Shown here: positions 33,840-42,913 of the stretch, piece after piece
How positions within the stretch are numbered: position 1 is the first letter of the stretch
Layout of the letters: every line of letters starts with the position of its first letter
Assembly: GCF_015694525.1 (NCBI RefSeq)
Contig: NZ_JADQDM010000001.1
Coordinates: forward strand, 372,001-436,000
Length of the DNA stretch: 64,000 nt
Reading direction: 5' to 3'
Origin: Hymenobacter ruricola
Lineage (GTDB): Bacteria; Bacteroidota; Bacteroidia; Cytophagales; Hymenobacteraceae
Made by a program: the position numbers and the translations under genes
Notes under the pieces: model-generated
What the model was told of the DNA's origin: nothing
The model's database searches: none
Seen by the model: the letters and a program-made list of their open reading frames with translations, nothing else

Positions 33840-34203
33840 GACGAACGGCGGGAAAAAGGTCGGATACTGACACCGGGCAACGGCAACCCGTCCGGCGCGT
33901 GTCGCCAGGCGTTGGCGAGCCGAACAAAAGTCCGGACCCGCCGCCGGGTGCCCAATGCCAGCCAACGCCAAGTGCGAATTAGAAGCCCTGAACTGGCTAA
34001 AATCGCGTCGTAACTACTGCTGACAGCACGCGAAGTACAGGCGCCCGCTACGCGGTAGGCCCGGCAGAGTGCTGAGACGGAAACCGGCTCGAATTACACG
34101 CATTCTATTTCATCTCAACGGAAGCTGTTGTCTTGATGCCCGTTCAGCTCGCCGAGGTCAGGCAACGGAGGGCAATATCCTCCTGATTGCCAGTGCGACA
34201 ATC
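33840..34203. other. Intergenic region, nothing recognised
   Basis: 364 bp between the amidohydrolase start and a small minus-strand gene. It should contain the amidohydrolase promoter. Short open frames on both strands show no family resemblance, and I see no strong hairpin. Confidence 0.4.
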
Positions 34204-34404
34204 TCAGCTTGGGGACTGCAAGGCGGCGCCCCGCGGCCGGACGGGTTGCCGGTGTACTCGCCGCACGCGGCGGCCGTTGAGCATGTAGGAATATTTCTGG
34301 CGCTGGCGGGCCGAGGGGCGGCCAATGCCCAGCAAGCGGTAAGCGTTGGCCGCAGGGGCGTCGAGCAGCAGCACGGCCAGTAACAAAAAGCAAAGGGTAC
34401 GCAT
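34204..34404 (-). CDS. Small secreted protein, unknown
   Basis: 66 residues with a clear signal peptide (MRTLCFLLLAVLLLDAPAANA) and a mature part of about 45 residues that is strongly basic (RQRQKYSYMLNGRRVRRVHRQ). I do not recognise a family. Gene-like features are the signal peptide and its minus-strand direction in line with the next four envelope genes. It could be a surface or nucleoid-exposed basic peptide, or a spurious frame; confidence is moderate. Confidence 0.45.
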   Translation of the reverse strand: MRTLCFLLLAVLLLDAPAANAYRLLGIGRPSARQRQKYSYMLNGRRVRRVHRQPVRPRGAALQSPS

Positions 34405-34452
34405 GAAAAGAGGTGCAGAAAGCAGGTAGCAGATTAGAAAAAAAGGCAGGCG

Positions 34453-35223
34453 TTAGAAGCGGCCGCTCAGGCCCAGCTTGAGGTAGCTGGTGTCGTTGCC
34501 AAGCTCGGCGAAGGCCCCGATTTTATCGGAGAAGAAATAGCGGGCCCCGATGAAGCTGCTCACCTCGGCCTGGCTGCCGCTCGAAGTGCTGCTGGTGTTG
34601 AGGCCCGCGGCGGCGCTGTAGTTATCGGAGTAGGACACCACGCGCAGGCCCAGGCCGAGGCCGGCGTAAGCATCCAGCCGCGGGTTGTGGAAGCCGTAAT
34701 GGAAGGCGCCGCGGGCGCCCACGTAGATGTTGCGCCAGGTGGCGCTTTCGCCGCCGTCTTTCCAGGTGATGCTCTTGTAGCCCACCGCGCCGCCCACGCT
34801 GATGGCGCCGGGGCCGGCATTGCCCACGCCGTACATGTAGCTCAGGCTCAGGGCGGGCGTCTGGGTGGTGTTGCCGCCGGTGGTATAGTTGTAGCCCAGG
34901 CCGAAGCCCACGCCTAGGTTGAGCGCGCTGGAACCCTTGCCGAACGAGCGGTCCGAAACGGTTTTCATCGACAGGGTTTTACCCAGCGGCTCCTGGCTGC
35001 TCGCCCGCTCAGCCTCAACCGGGCCAGACGAGGAGGTGGCCGCCACCGCCGGCGCCGGCTTGACAACCGGTTTGGGAGCAGGCGCGGCGGGGCGTTCCAC
35101 AGGGGTTTTGGCCGGAGTGCGCGGGAGCGGCCGGGCGGTAGAGCGGGCCCCGGGGCGAGTTTGCGCGTGGGCGCTGCCGGCCACCAGCGCGGCCGCGAGA
35201 GCGAAAGTGAGAACTTTTTGCAT
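34453..35223 (-). CDS. Outer membrane beta-barrel protein
   Basis: 256 residues from ATG 35223, with signal peptide MQKVLTFALAAALVAGSAHAQ. A Pro/Ala-rich spacer (residues 25-75) precedes about 170 residues of alternating amphipathic strands rich in Gly, Tyr and Ser (LNLGVGFGLGYNYTTGG, ALSLSYMYGVG, AYAGLGLGLRVVSY), ending in LKLGLSGRF with the terminal Phe typical of barrels assembled by BamA. Function is unknown; the size suits an 8-10-strand OmpA/OmpW-like barrel. The gene is the neighbour of an OmpA-domain protein on the same strand. Confidence 0.75.
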   Translation of the reverse strand: MQKVLTFALAAALVAGSAHAQTRPGARSTARPLPRTPAKTPVERPAAPAPKPVVKPAPAVAATSSSGPVEAERASSQEPLGKTLSMKTVSDRSFGKGSSALNLGVGFGLGYNYTTGGNTTQTPALSLSYMYGVGNAGPGAISVGGAVGYKSITWKDGGESATWRNIYVGARGAFHYGFHNPRLDAYAGLGLGLRVVSYSDNYSAAAGLNTSSTSSGSQAEVSSFIGARYFFSDKIGAFAELGNDTSYLKLGLSGRF

Positions 35224-35293
35224 GACAGAAAAAAGGAAGTAGTGAGAGGAAAGACTGAGTTGGAGGAATGGCAATGGGAAGCAGTCGGGGCGG

Positions 35294-36514
35294 CTACAGC
35301 TTCACGAACTCGACGCGGCGGTTCTGGGCTTTGGCGCTAGCGGTGTGGCTGGCATCGAGGGGCTTGGTTTCGCCCATGCCTAGGGTGCTGAGACGGTCGG
35401 GGGCGATGCCGGCTTGCAGGAAGGCGGCGCGCACGGCCTCGGCTCGGGCCTGCGAAAGCCGGAGGTTGGCGCCGGCCTCGCCGTCGGCATCGGTGTGGCC
35501 TTCGATGCGGAAGCGCAGCGTGGGCTGGCTTTGCAGCAGGTCGATAAACTGGCGGAGGGCCGGTTGGGAGGCGGGCTTGATGACGGCCTGGCCGGGGTCG
35601 AACAAAATGTCGTGCGTCACCAGGCGGCCCTCGGCGGCGAGGCGGGCGTAGAGGTCGGTGCCGCCGGCGGCCAGCCGCACGTTGCGCAGCAGCACCGGCG
35701 TGGTGCTGCGCGAGGCCTGCCGGGCGCCAATGGTGAGCGCCGTGGGCCGGCCGCTCACGTTGGGCACGTTCAGCAGGCGGTTCTGGTCGAGGTAGGCCTT
35801 GAGGCTGCGCTGGTTGAAGGCCAGCGCCAGGTGGCACCAGCGGCCGGCGCGCACCGCCGGGGCCCCGGTCAGGGCCAGGCCCAGGTGCTGGTTGGGAATG
35901 CTGATTTCGCGCTGTGAAACGTCGAGCCAGTCAAGGGTTCCGTTCCCCGGTTGGTGGCCCTGGCGCTCGTCCCACAGCCAGAGGCGGCAGCGGTCATCAG
36001 GCCCCAGGAAAACGTCCATTTCGAGCGTGAAAACCGCGGGCAGGTAGCTGGCCTGCTTGAACAGCGGGTTGATGTTCGCGTTGTTGTCCAGCCGAATAAC
36101 CGTTTGCCCGTTGGCCGTAGCCACTTCGGCGCTGCCTTTGCCCAAGTCCCAGCGCGAAGGAAACTCGCCCACTTTCTCGTTTGTCAACCGGTCTTCAAAC
36201 AGCACCTGCGCGCCGGGCACAAAATCGTAACGGGTGGTGGCGCGGCCATTCTCCGCGGCTGGGGCATCGGCGCTGGCGGGCGCCGGAGCAGCCGCCGGGT
36301 CGGCCGGTTTGCCGGCGCTGCTTTTCGCGGCGGCTGTGGCGGTGCGCTCGGTCTGGTCGAGACCTTGGTTGATGGCCTGGTCGGTGCGCTGGCTGAGGCG
36401 GTTGCTCACGGCGCTTTCCAGCCGGTGGCCGAGGTTAGGCAAACGGAATTGGGCGTGGGCGGCGGGCGCGGCCAGCAAGCCCAGCCCTAGCAGGGAGGCA
36501 AGGAGGAATTTCAT
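35294..36514 (-). CDS. OmpA-family protein with LamG-like domain
   Basis: 406 residues from ATG 36514, signal peptide MKFLLASLLGLGLLAAPAAHA. A helical and Ala/Pro-rich region comes first, then a beta-sandwich LamG/ConA-like domain at about residues 100-270 (VLFEDRLTNEKVGEFPSRW, FTLEMDVFLGPDDRCRLWL, WCHLALAFNQRSLKAYLDQ). The C-terminal OmpA domain has DILFDPGQAVIKPAS, LRFRIEGHTDADGEAGANLRLSQARAEAV and QNRRVEFVKL, carrying the peptidoglycan-binding Asp and Arg residues. It probably anchors the outer membrane to the wall. It is transcribed with the adjacent barrel gene. Confidence 0.85.
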   Translation of the reverse strand: MKFLLASLLGLGLLAAPAAHAQFRLPNLGHRLESAVSNRLSQRTDQAINQGLDQTERTATAAAKSSAGKPADPAAAPAPASADAPAAENGRATTRYDFVPGAQVLFEDRLTNEKVGEFPSRWDLGKGSAEVATANGQTVIRLDNNANINPLFKQASYLPAVFTLEMDVFLGPDDRCRLWLWDERQGHQPGNGTLDWLDVSQREISIPNQHLGLALTGAPAVRAGRWCHLALAFNQRSLKAYLDQNRLLNVPNVSGRPTALTIGARQASRSTTPVLLRNVRLAAGGTDLYARLAAEGRLVTHDILFDPGQAVIKPASQPALRQFIDLLQSQPTLRFRIEGHTDADGEAGANLRLSQARAEAVRAAFLQAGIAPDRLSTLGMGETKPLDASHTASAKAQNRRVEFVKL

Positions 36515-36657
36515 GAATGCAGAAAAAAGATGGGGAGGAAAGCGGCGCCTCACGCGGCGCTGGGCCTGAAAGAAGGCTATCAACCACTTAAATAACAGCA
36601 TGTAGGCGCCACGCGGCAGGCCGCTACTAAGACGGCACAACAAGCAAGGCCGGATGC

Positions 36658-38667
36658 TTACAAATCCACGCCCCGCCGCAGGTCGAAGGAGCCGTTGCTA
36701 ATGGTCACGACATCGCCCGAAAGTGCCATGAGCGTGCCCGCGAAGGTGCCCTGGATGCGGCCGCCCACCGCATCATAGCGGGTGATGGTGACGGTCAGGC
36801 CGGTGGCGGGCCGCGGGCTTTGGGGAAAATACGCCTGCATGGTCAGCTCGCCGCCGTTGAACATCAGCCCGGGCAGCATCACGGTCAGCGGAAAGGTGCC
36901 GCGCCCGGAGGCGTTTTCCAGCGCCAGGTAGATGAATTTGCTGCCGGGCCCGGTGCCGCCGGCCTGGAGTTGGAGGGCCGGGCCGGGAATGCCGATGGCG
37001 GCCCCGTTGGCGAAGAAGGTAGCAAATGGACCCGCACCGGCTGGGCTGGTGTCTCGCATCTGCACCGACTCGTTCACGTGGCCGTCGCCGTTAATTGTGA
37101 AGTCGACGCGGGCGCTGGGGTCCACGGTGTGGCTGCCGCTGCCGGGGTTGCCGGGCACGAGGATGCCGCCGTTGTTGCCGGGGTTGGTGGCGGGGTTGCC
37201 GGTGCAGGGGTCCAGCGCGCCGAGGTCGAGCACCTGCCCGGCGGGCGGCGGGGCCACGTCGCGCTGGCCGATGACCTGGCCGCCGTCGTTGTAGAACGCC
37301 AGCCGGATGAGTTGGCCCGGCGCGCAACGGAAGTTGAATTGGCCGTCCGCGCTCACGCTGCGGTAGAAGAGCGTGAAGTCGCCGTTGGCGGTCGGGGTGT
37401 CGTAGTAGGCAAAGTAGTGGTCCACAGGCCGCCCGTTGCAGCTATTGGGCGCAAAGCGTCCTTTCACGGCGCTGAGCGGGTTCACCCGCAGCGTGCCAAT
37501 GTCGGTGGTGGTGCCGGGGGCCAGGTTGCCCAGCCTCAGGCGATTCACGCTGGCGGTGCCGAAGTTTTCGGCCGCGGTGCTGAACAGCTCGTCGGCCTCG
37601 CCGGCGGGGCCGGTCCACGAGCCGGACGGCACCTCCACAATCTGCACGCTGTCGGCGGAGTTGCAGAGCACGGTCATTTGCAACCCGAGGCGGGGAATGG
37701 ACACGCGAGCCACGGGGTACGGGGCCTCTTTTTTGGTGAAGCCCGGCAGGTCGGTGGTGGGCCGGATGCGGAACTTGATGAAGGCACTGGGCCCCACAAT
37801 CTGGTCGGCGTTCCAGCTCGAAAAGTGGCCCACCGTGCCCACGTACTCGCCGCCCGTGAGGGAGGCCGAGCCTTCTTCCACCCACAAGCCCTTGGCCTCG
37901 TCGAAGTGCCAGAGCGGGATGGTGGCGGGCGCCGCGCCGCGCATGCTGGCCGGTACCGGGAAGCGCAGCGTGGCGCGCTGGCCGGCCGCGAGCTGCAGGG
38001 CCTGGCCGGCGCCGTCCTCCAGCTCCACGCGCATGGCGCCGAAGGTTTTCAGCTTCTGGGTTTTGCCGTCGGCCGACTCGGCTTGCAGGTCGCGGCCGGG
38101 CATCAGGTCGTTCACGCGGGCCGAAGTGGGGTCGATGTAGCGCACGTAGGCCTGCACCGCGCCGCCGTAGGCGCTGCCGTTGCGGGCCACGGCCCCGGCG
38201 GGAAACTCAATGCGCGCGCCGCCGGGCACTTGTAGGGTGCCGCCCGCCGTGGCCGAGCCCAGCGTGAGGGCCGGGCCCCGGCTGGTCAGCAGCACCGTGG
38301 TGGCGGTTTGGCCAGCACCAGGCTTCAGGCCCACCGTGCTGTCGAAGTAGTTGGCTTTGCTGGCCTGCACCACGTAGCGCGCCGCCGGCACCGTCACGCT
38401 GGCGAAGCAAAAGGCGCCGTTGGCATCGGTGGTTTGGGACTGGCCGGCCACCCGCACGAGGGCGCCCGCCACGGGGCGGTTCTGCTCGTCGCGCACCAGG
38501 CCCGATACGGCCGTGGTCACTTGCGTCGGGTTTTCGGGCGAGGGCACCGGGTCGATGCCGTCTTCGTGGTGGCAGCCGGCCAGGGCGCCGCTGAGCAGCA
38601 AGGTCAGCAGCCAGGCCCAGGCGACGAGCGGCGGGCGCCGGCGGGCGGAAAGGAAGGAGCGAAGCAT
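36658..38667 (-). CDS. Large lipoprotein with carboxypeptidase-regulatory-like domain
   Basis: 669 residues. Lipoprotein signal with cysteine near residue 32 (LLTLLLSGALAGC). Residues 50-135 form a carboxypeptidase-regulatory/CnaB-like beta domain (VSGLVRDEQNRPVAGALVRVAGQ, TTDANGAFCFASVTVPAARY). The following region has IEFPAGAVARNGSAYGG-type and VRYIDPTS motifs found in surface proteins with ZU5/FAM171-like repeats. No catalytic motif. It is likely an outer-surface lipoprotein involved in attachment or structure; the ligand is unknown. It is the middle gene of the envelope group. Confidence 0.7.
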   Translation of the reverse strand: MLRSFLSARRRPPLVAWAWLLTLLLSGALAGCHHEDGIDPVPSPENPTQVTTAVSGLVRDEQNRPVAGALVRVAGQSQTTDANGAFCFASVTVPAARYVVQASKANYFDSTVGLKPGAGQTATTVLLTSRGPALTLGSATAGGTLQVPGGARIEFPAGAVARNGSAYGGAVQAYVRYIDPTSARVNDLMPGRDLQAESADGKTQKLKTFGAMRVELEDGAGQALQLAAGQRATLRFPVPASMRGAAPATIPLWHFDEAKGLWVEEGSASLTGGEYVGTVGHFSSWNADQIVGPSAFIKFRIRPTTDLPGFTKKEAPYPVARVSIPRLGLQMTVLCNSADSVQIVEVPSGSWTGPAGEADELFSTAAENFGTASVNRLRLGNLAPGTTTDIGTLRVNPLSAVKGRFAPNSCNGRPVDHYFAYYDTPTANGDFTLFYRSVSADGQFNFRCAPGQLIRLAFYNDGGQVIGQRDVAPPPAGQVLDLGALDPCTGNPATNPGNNGGILVPGNPGSGSHTVDPSARVDFTINGDGHVNESVQMRDTSPAGAGPFATFFANGAAIGIPGPALQLQAGGTGPGSKFIYLALENASGRGTFPLTVMLPGLMFNGGELTMQAYFPQSPRPATGLTVTITRYDAVGGRIQGTFAGTLMALSGDVVTISNGSFDLRRGVDL

Positions 38668-38700
38668 AGGGCAAAGCAGTGCGAGTGAGTGGGAAACGGG

Positions 38701-39189
38701 CTACTTCGTGTAGGTCAGCGTGTACGTGACGCTGGTGCCCGAGCCAATGCCGAACAAGTCGTCGGCAGTGCTCATCTGCAGCTGCGTATCCGTCACGTTC
38801 AGCACCTTGAAGCGAATCTGGTTGCCGTTTACCAGCACATTGACGCCGTTGTCGTTGCCGGTTTTGACGAAGCTCCAGGTGCCGGTCACCGTTTGCTGGT
38901 CGGAGGGGTCGCACTTGCTGGCGCCCTCATCGCTTTTAAACTGGCCCCCGGCCGCGAACTCCTGGGTGTCGTCCTTGGTGCAGGCCGGGATGAAGGGGTA
39001 GATGTCGGTGACGGTGGTGCCGCCGGTGGTTTGCAGGCCGGGGTTGGCCGTGAGGGCCGTCATGTGCCACACGTTGGCGCTGAGCAGCTGCTCGGGGGTT
39101 TTGGGCTGGGGGGCCTTCTCCTTGTCTTTGGTGCAGGCAGCGGCCAGCAAGGTGGCGGCGGTGAGGGCGAAAAGAGCAATGCGTTTCAT
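38701..39189 (-). CDS. Lipocalin-like lipoprotein
   Basis: 162 residues. Signal peptide MKRIALFALTAATLLAAAC with a lipobox Cys near residue 19. The mature part begins with SANVWHMTALTANPGLQ, the W-x-x-T opening common to the lipocalin-like/DUF5004-type lipoproteins of Bacteroidota. It continues with a beta-rich stretch (GTWSFVKTGND, QIRFKVLNVTDTQLQM) and ends YTLTYTK. It is the first gene of the minus-strand envelope group, 33 bp before the large lipoprotein gene. Confidence 0.7.
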   Translation of the reverse strand: MKRIALFALTAATLLAAACTKDKEKAPQPKTPEQLLSANVWHMTALTANPGLQTTGGTTVTDIYPFIPACTKDDTQEFAAGGQFKSDEGASKCDPSDQQTVTGTWSFVKTGNDNGVNVLVNGNQIRFKVLNVTDTQLQMSTADDLFGIGSGTSVTYTLTYTK

Positions 39190-39742
39190 ACAGAAAAAAG
39201 GATGAGGTTGAGAAAAAGTGAAGCAGAAAAAAGGTGAGAATGAGGCCGGTTAATTCGCTCGTAGTGCAGTTGTACTGCGGCCCGCCAGATGGCTCAGGAG
39301 CACCGAAAGAGCCGGCTCTAACCGGCGCTGGTGGCGGGTTGGTGTTGCAAAATTGCCGGCCGCCCCAGGGGTGGGCCAATGGCGAATGGAACCAACTGCA
39401 GAAAATGTGGCATGAACCGGATGAATTTGGATTTCAGTTGCGCGGCCAAATGCGGCCCGCTAGGTCTATTGCGGTAATTACCAGTTTATTAATGGATTGC
39501 GACCAACGCCGCCACTTACGCCGCACCAAGACAGCCTTGCTGGCAGCGGGACCCACAGTTCATCACCGGCTTTGCGCAATTCAAGCACTACATGGCGCAT
39601 TTCGCCCCCTTCTTTCGGATTGAGCCGGGCGCGTGCTGTACTTTTAAACACCTTTATTTCGGGCCGCAGCCTTGCTTTCATTCGCATCAAGCCCGCAGCC
39701 CAACGACTGCCAATCAACCATTTGCTTGTGACTTCAACCGGA
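39190..39742. other. Divergent intergenic region before kinase genes
   Basis: 553 bp. The plus side carries TACTTTTA at 39639-39646, near the -7 consensus, about 95 bp before the first kinase start, but no clean TTTG lies at the expected -33 distance. Open frames here lack family resemblance. The minus side should hold the promoter of the envelope lipoprotein genes. Confidence 0.4.
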
Positions 39743-40876
39743 ATGGCTACCCTGCGCGACCCTTTCCTTTTGCGGGTGCTGCTCAAGGCCATTCGGCCCA
39801 GCACGGTGCAGGCGAGCTTTTACCGCTGGACCACCTTCTTCACCATTCCCTTCTACAGCTACATGTACTGGGGCCCGCGCTACTTCACCGATTGGCGGGT
39901 GCTGCTGGGCGGCACGGGCCTGCTGGTGGTGCTGGGCGTGCCGGCCATCGTGCTGTGCAACGCGCTGGCCGAGCAAGTGACGAGGCGCTACCCCGAGCCG
40001 CAGCAGGCCCGGCAGCGCGCTAGCATTCTGGTGCTGGTGATGAGCGTGCTGTTTGGGCCGTCCACGGCGGCGTGGATGTGGAGCATGGACGCGGTGCACC
40101 TGTTTGGCTACCGCTACAACCCGGCCACCGGGCCCTGGATTGTGGGCTCAGTGCTGCTGGTGAACGTGCTGGTGGTGGTGCTGTTTGAACTGCTGCTGGC
40201 CCTGAACCAGTGGCAAACCAACCAACTGGGCGCCGAGCGGCTGGAGCACGAGCAACTGCAGGGCCAGCTCGACGAGGTGAAGCAGCAAATCAGCCCGCAC
40301 TTCCTCTTCAACAGCCTCAACTCGCTCTCCGTGCTCATCGGCGAAGACCCCCGGCAGGCCGAACGGTTCGTGGACGAAATGGCCAAGGTGTACCGCTACC
40401 TGCTGCAAAGCCACCGCGGCGGCGAGCCACTGGCCGGCCACCCCGGCCTCACCACCCTGGAAGCCGAACTGCGCTACCTGGCCTCCTACGCCCACCTGCT
40501 GCGCACCCGCTACGGCGCGGCCCTAGAGCTAAGCATTGCCGCCGACGTGGCCGAGGGGCACCGCCAGGGCGGCCTGCTGCCCCTCACCCTGCAAACGCTG
40601 GTCGACAACGCCCTGCGGCACAACGTGGCTTCGGCCGCCCGGCCCCTGCGCATTGCCGTCGACACCACGCCCGCCGGGCAGGTGCGGGTGCGCAACACCC
40701 GGCAGAAACGCACCGTGCGCGTGCCCCTGCCGCAAGACAACCTGGCGGCGCTGCAGGCCCGCTACCAGCGCCTGGGCCCCGGCGGCCCGGCCGTGGAGGT
40801 GGCCGCGGGCGAAGAATATTTCACGGTGAGCATTCATCTGGCGGGCTGCCGGACGCCGCAGCTGGCCACCCAGTGA
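39743..40876 (+). CDS. LytS-type sensor histidine kinase 1, degenerate ATP lid
   Basis: 377 residues from ATG 39743. Four hydrophobic helices lie in residues 30-150, then the HisKA-type box QISPHFLFNSLNSLSVL with the phosphoacceptor His near residue 186. The N box is LVDNALRHNV instead of the usual LVENAVKHNV, and where kinases 2 and 3 have H-V/I-G-L-A-N-I this protein has Q-D-N-L-A-A-L, losing the G-box Gly and Asn. It may bind ATP poorly and act as a partner or pseudokinase. It is followed by kinase 2 after 8 bp. A longer upstream frame exists, but MATLRDPFLL is the plausible start. Confidence 0.8.
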   Translation: MATLRDPFLLRVLLKAIRPSTVQASFYRWTTFFTIPFYSYMYWGPRYFTDWRVLLGGTGLLVVLGVPAIVLCNALAEQVTRRYPEPQQARQRASILVLVMSVLFGPSTAAWMWSMDAVHLFGYRYNPATGPWIVGSVLLVNVLVVVLFELLLALNQWQTNQLGAERLEHEQLQGQLDEVKQQISPHFLFNSLNSLSVLIGEDPRQAERFVDEMAKVYRYLLQSHRGGEPLAGHPGLTTLEAELRYLASYAHLLRTRYGAALELSIAADVAEGHRQGGLLPLTLQTLVDNALRHNVASAARPLRIAVDTTPAGQVRVRNTRQKRTVRVPLPQDNLAALQARYQRLGPGGPAVEVAAGEEYFTVSIHLAGCRTPQLATQ

Positions 40877-40884
40877 GCGGGCCC

Positions 40885-42021
40885 ATGCAAACGAGCTGGC
40901 AACGCGTGCTTCCGCGGTTTAATTTCCGCCGCCACTGGCCCTACGTGCTGGTGCTGCCCTGGGTGGTGCCCCTCACGTGCTACCTGATTGTGGGGCCGGC
41001 GTACTTGCAGCGCCCGGTGGTTTTTGGCGGGGCCACGGCGCTGATGGCCTTGCTGGCGGAGCGCTGGCTGTGGGGGCTGAACCGGGCCACGCGGGCCGTG
41101 GTGCGCCGCTACCCCGGCCTGCACCAAACTACGCAGCGCGTGGCGGGCAACCTGCTGCTGGGCCTGGGCGTGTCGGTGGTGTTTCTGGTGGGCAGCGTGG
41201 CGCTGTTTTCGTACGGCCACCTGTTTGGCACGTCCATCACCGTGGGCCAATTTTTCTCTACGCACAAGGCGGTGCCGCAGGTGCAGGGGTGGCTGGCGCG
41301 CGCGCTGGGCGTGCAGCTGCGCCCCGCGGCGGTAGCGGCCGTGCTCTACGCCGTCGACCTGCTGGTGGTGCTGCTACTGGTGCTGGTGTACGAGGCGTTT
41401 TACCTGCTGGGCCGCTGGCAGGAAAGCAAGCTCAACTTCGAGCAGCGCAAGAAAGCGGCGTTGCGCAGCCAGCTGCAAAGCCTGAAAAGCCAGATTAACC
41501 CGCACTTTCTCTTTAACACCCTCAACTCCCTGTCCTCGCTCATTGCCGAGGAGCCCGCGCTGGCCGAGCGGTTCGTGGACGAAATCGCCAAAGTGTACCG
41601 CTACCTGCTGCAAACCAACGAGAGCGAGTTGACGTCGCTGGCGGCCGAGTTGGCATTTATTCAGTCGTACTACCACCTGCTGCGCACCCGCTACGGCGCG
41701 GGCCTGGAGCTGCGCGTGGCGGTGGCCGACGACTATCTGGCCCACCGCCTGCCGCCCCTCACGCTGCAAATGCTCGTGGAAAACGCGGTGAAGCACAACG
41801 TCATCCAGGCCACACGGCCGCTGCGCATCGACATCGTGACCACGCCAGCGGGGGCCTTGTGCGTGCGCAACAACGCCCAGCCCCGTGCCACCCGCGTCGA
41901 ATCCAACCACGTGGGCCTGGCCAACATCACGGCCCGCTACCAGCTGCTGGCCCAGGCCAGCCCGCTGATTGAAGCCGAACCCGCCCACTTCACCGTGACG
42001 CTGCCGCTGCTGCCCGCCTAG
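40885..42021 (+). CDS. LytS-type sensor histidine kinase 2
   Basis: 378 residues. Membrane helices at about residues 20-55 and 85-165, then the conserved HisKA-type box QINPHFLFNTLNSLSSL (His near residue 203), YLLQTN, a YYHLLRTRYG segment, N box LVENAVKHNV near 304 and G box HVGLANITARY near 345. All ATP-binding features are intact, unlike kinase 1. It starts 8 bp after kinase 1, so the two are co-transcribed and may heterodimerise. The likely phosphotransfer partner is the LytTR regulator 2.7 kb downstream. Confidence 0.85.
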   Translation: MQTSWQRVLPRFNFRRHWPYVLVLPWVVPLTCYLIVGPAYLQRPVVFGGATALMALLAERWLWGLNRATRAVVRRYPGLHQTTQRVAGNLLLGLGVSVVFLVGSVALFSYGHLFGTSITVGQFFSTHKAVPQVQGWLARALGVQLRPAAVAAVLYAVDLLVVLLLVLVYEAFYLLGRWQESKLNFEQRKKAALRSQLQSLKSQINPHFLFNTLNSLSSLIAEEPALAERFVDEIAKVYRYLLQTNESELTSLAAELAFIQSYYHLLRTRYGAGLELRVAVADDYLAHRLPPLTLQMLVENAVKHNVIQATRPLRIDIVTTPAGALCVRNNAQPRATRVESNHVGLANITARYQLLAQASPLIEAEPAHFTVTLPLLPA

Positions 42022-42088
42022 CGGCCGAATTTCAGGCCCGAAGAGCCACAATTGAAGCAACGAAACCCGCAGTTGGGCCCACTTCGCC

Positions 42089-42119
42089 TTTGGCAGGGCC
42101 GGGGGATGGCGCACTTTTG
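42089..42119 (+). promoter_or_regulatory. Bacteroidota-type promoter for membrane protein gene
   Basis: TTTG at 42089-42092, a 19-bp spacer, then CACTTTTG at 42112-42119 (7 of 8 matches to TAnnTTTG). Predicted start of transcription near 42125, about 75 bp before ATG 42201. It suggests that the following genes have their own promoter and are not just carried on the kinase transcript. Confidence 0.5.
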
Positions 42120-42200
42120 TCCGGCATTCACCGCTGGGCCCTTCGTCAGAAGGCCGGGCGGCGGGGCGCTATCAATTCCTCCTTTTTTTCTGCAAGATTT

Positions 42201-42821
42201 ATGAAAATCTCCAACAAAGTACTGGGCGTGCTGGGCATGGCTGCCGCGCCGTTTCTCGGCCTTGAAACGCATTTCTTTATCAAGGCCGGCATGCACAACA
42301 CTTCCCTCACGGGCACGTGCGACTTGATTTACATGCTGGGCTGGGCGGGCAGCATTGTGGCCCTGTTGCGCCTGCGGGCCGCGGGCGATACCAAGGTTGG
42401 CCGGGCGGTGCTTTACGCGCAGCTGGGCTGCCTGGCCATGGCCTGCATCTGGAACGCCTGGGTGATTGTGGCGCCAAATTCGGAAGGGTCGGTTTTCCGC
42501 TTCTTCGATGCTTTCTGGCCTATCAGCAACGTGTTCATGCTGGCGACGGGCGCGGCAGTGGCGCGAGCGAGGCGGCTGCGCGGCTGGGCGCGGTGGGTGC
42601 CGCTGGGCGTGGGGTGCTGGTTTCCGTTCACCATGCTGCTGGGCCTAGCGTTTGGCCGGTCGGAGGTGGTGCTGTATGGCATGACCGGGTATTCGGTGGT
42701 GGCCTGGTTTTGCCTGGGGCTGGTGGTTTTCCGCCTGCCCGTGCCGCGTCCGAGCACGGTTCACGCACCGGCCTTGCCAGTTCAGGAAGCTGAATACGCA
42801 CTTGGCGCCGGGCAGGCTTGA
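42201..42821 (+). CDS. Multi-pass membrane protein, unknown
   Basis: 206 residues with about six hydrophobic segments: LGVLGMAAAPFLGLE, DLIYMLGWAGSIVALLRL, LYAQLGCLAMACIWNAWVIV, ISNVFMLATGAAVA, WVPLGVGCWFPFTMLLGLAF and TGYSVVAWFCLGLVVF. No catalytic residue pattern is seen and I do not recognise a family; it resembles small DUF-type membrane proteins near stress genes. It has its own promoter-like sequence and sits between kinase 2 and the acetyltransferase gene. Confidence 0.6.
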   Translation: MKISNKVLGVLGMAAAPFLGLETHFFIKAGMHNTSLTGTCDLIYMLGWAGSIVALLRLRAAGDTKVGRAVLYAQLGCLAMACIWNAWVIVAPNSEGSVFRFFDAFWPISNVFMLATGAAVARARRLRGWARWVPLGVGCWFPFTMLLGLAFGRSEVVLYGMTGYSVVAWFCLGLVVFRLPVPRPSTVHAPALPVQEAEYALGAGQA

Positions 42822-42913
42822 ATCCGGCTGCGTCGTTTCGCACCTTTAAGCTTGTCCAACAGCTGCTGGCTGCCCCGCAAAGGCGATAGCGCTTCTCTCC
42901 CGACACGTGATTT

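Noticed and set aside
36820..38235. 471-codon plus-strand open frame opposite the large lipoprotein
   Set aside because: The minus strand has a lipoprotein signal and a clear beta domain; the plus frame has none.
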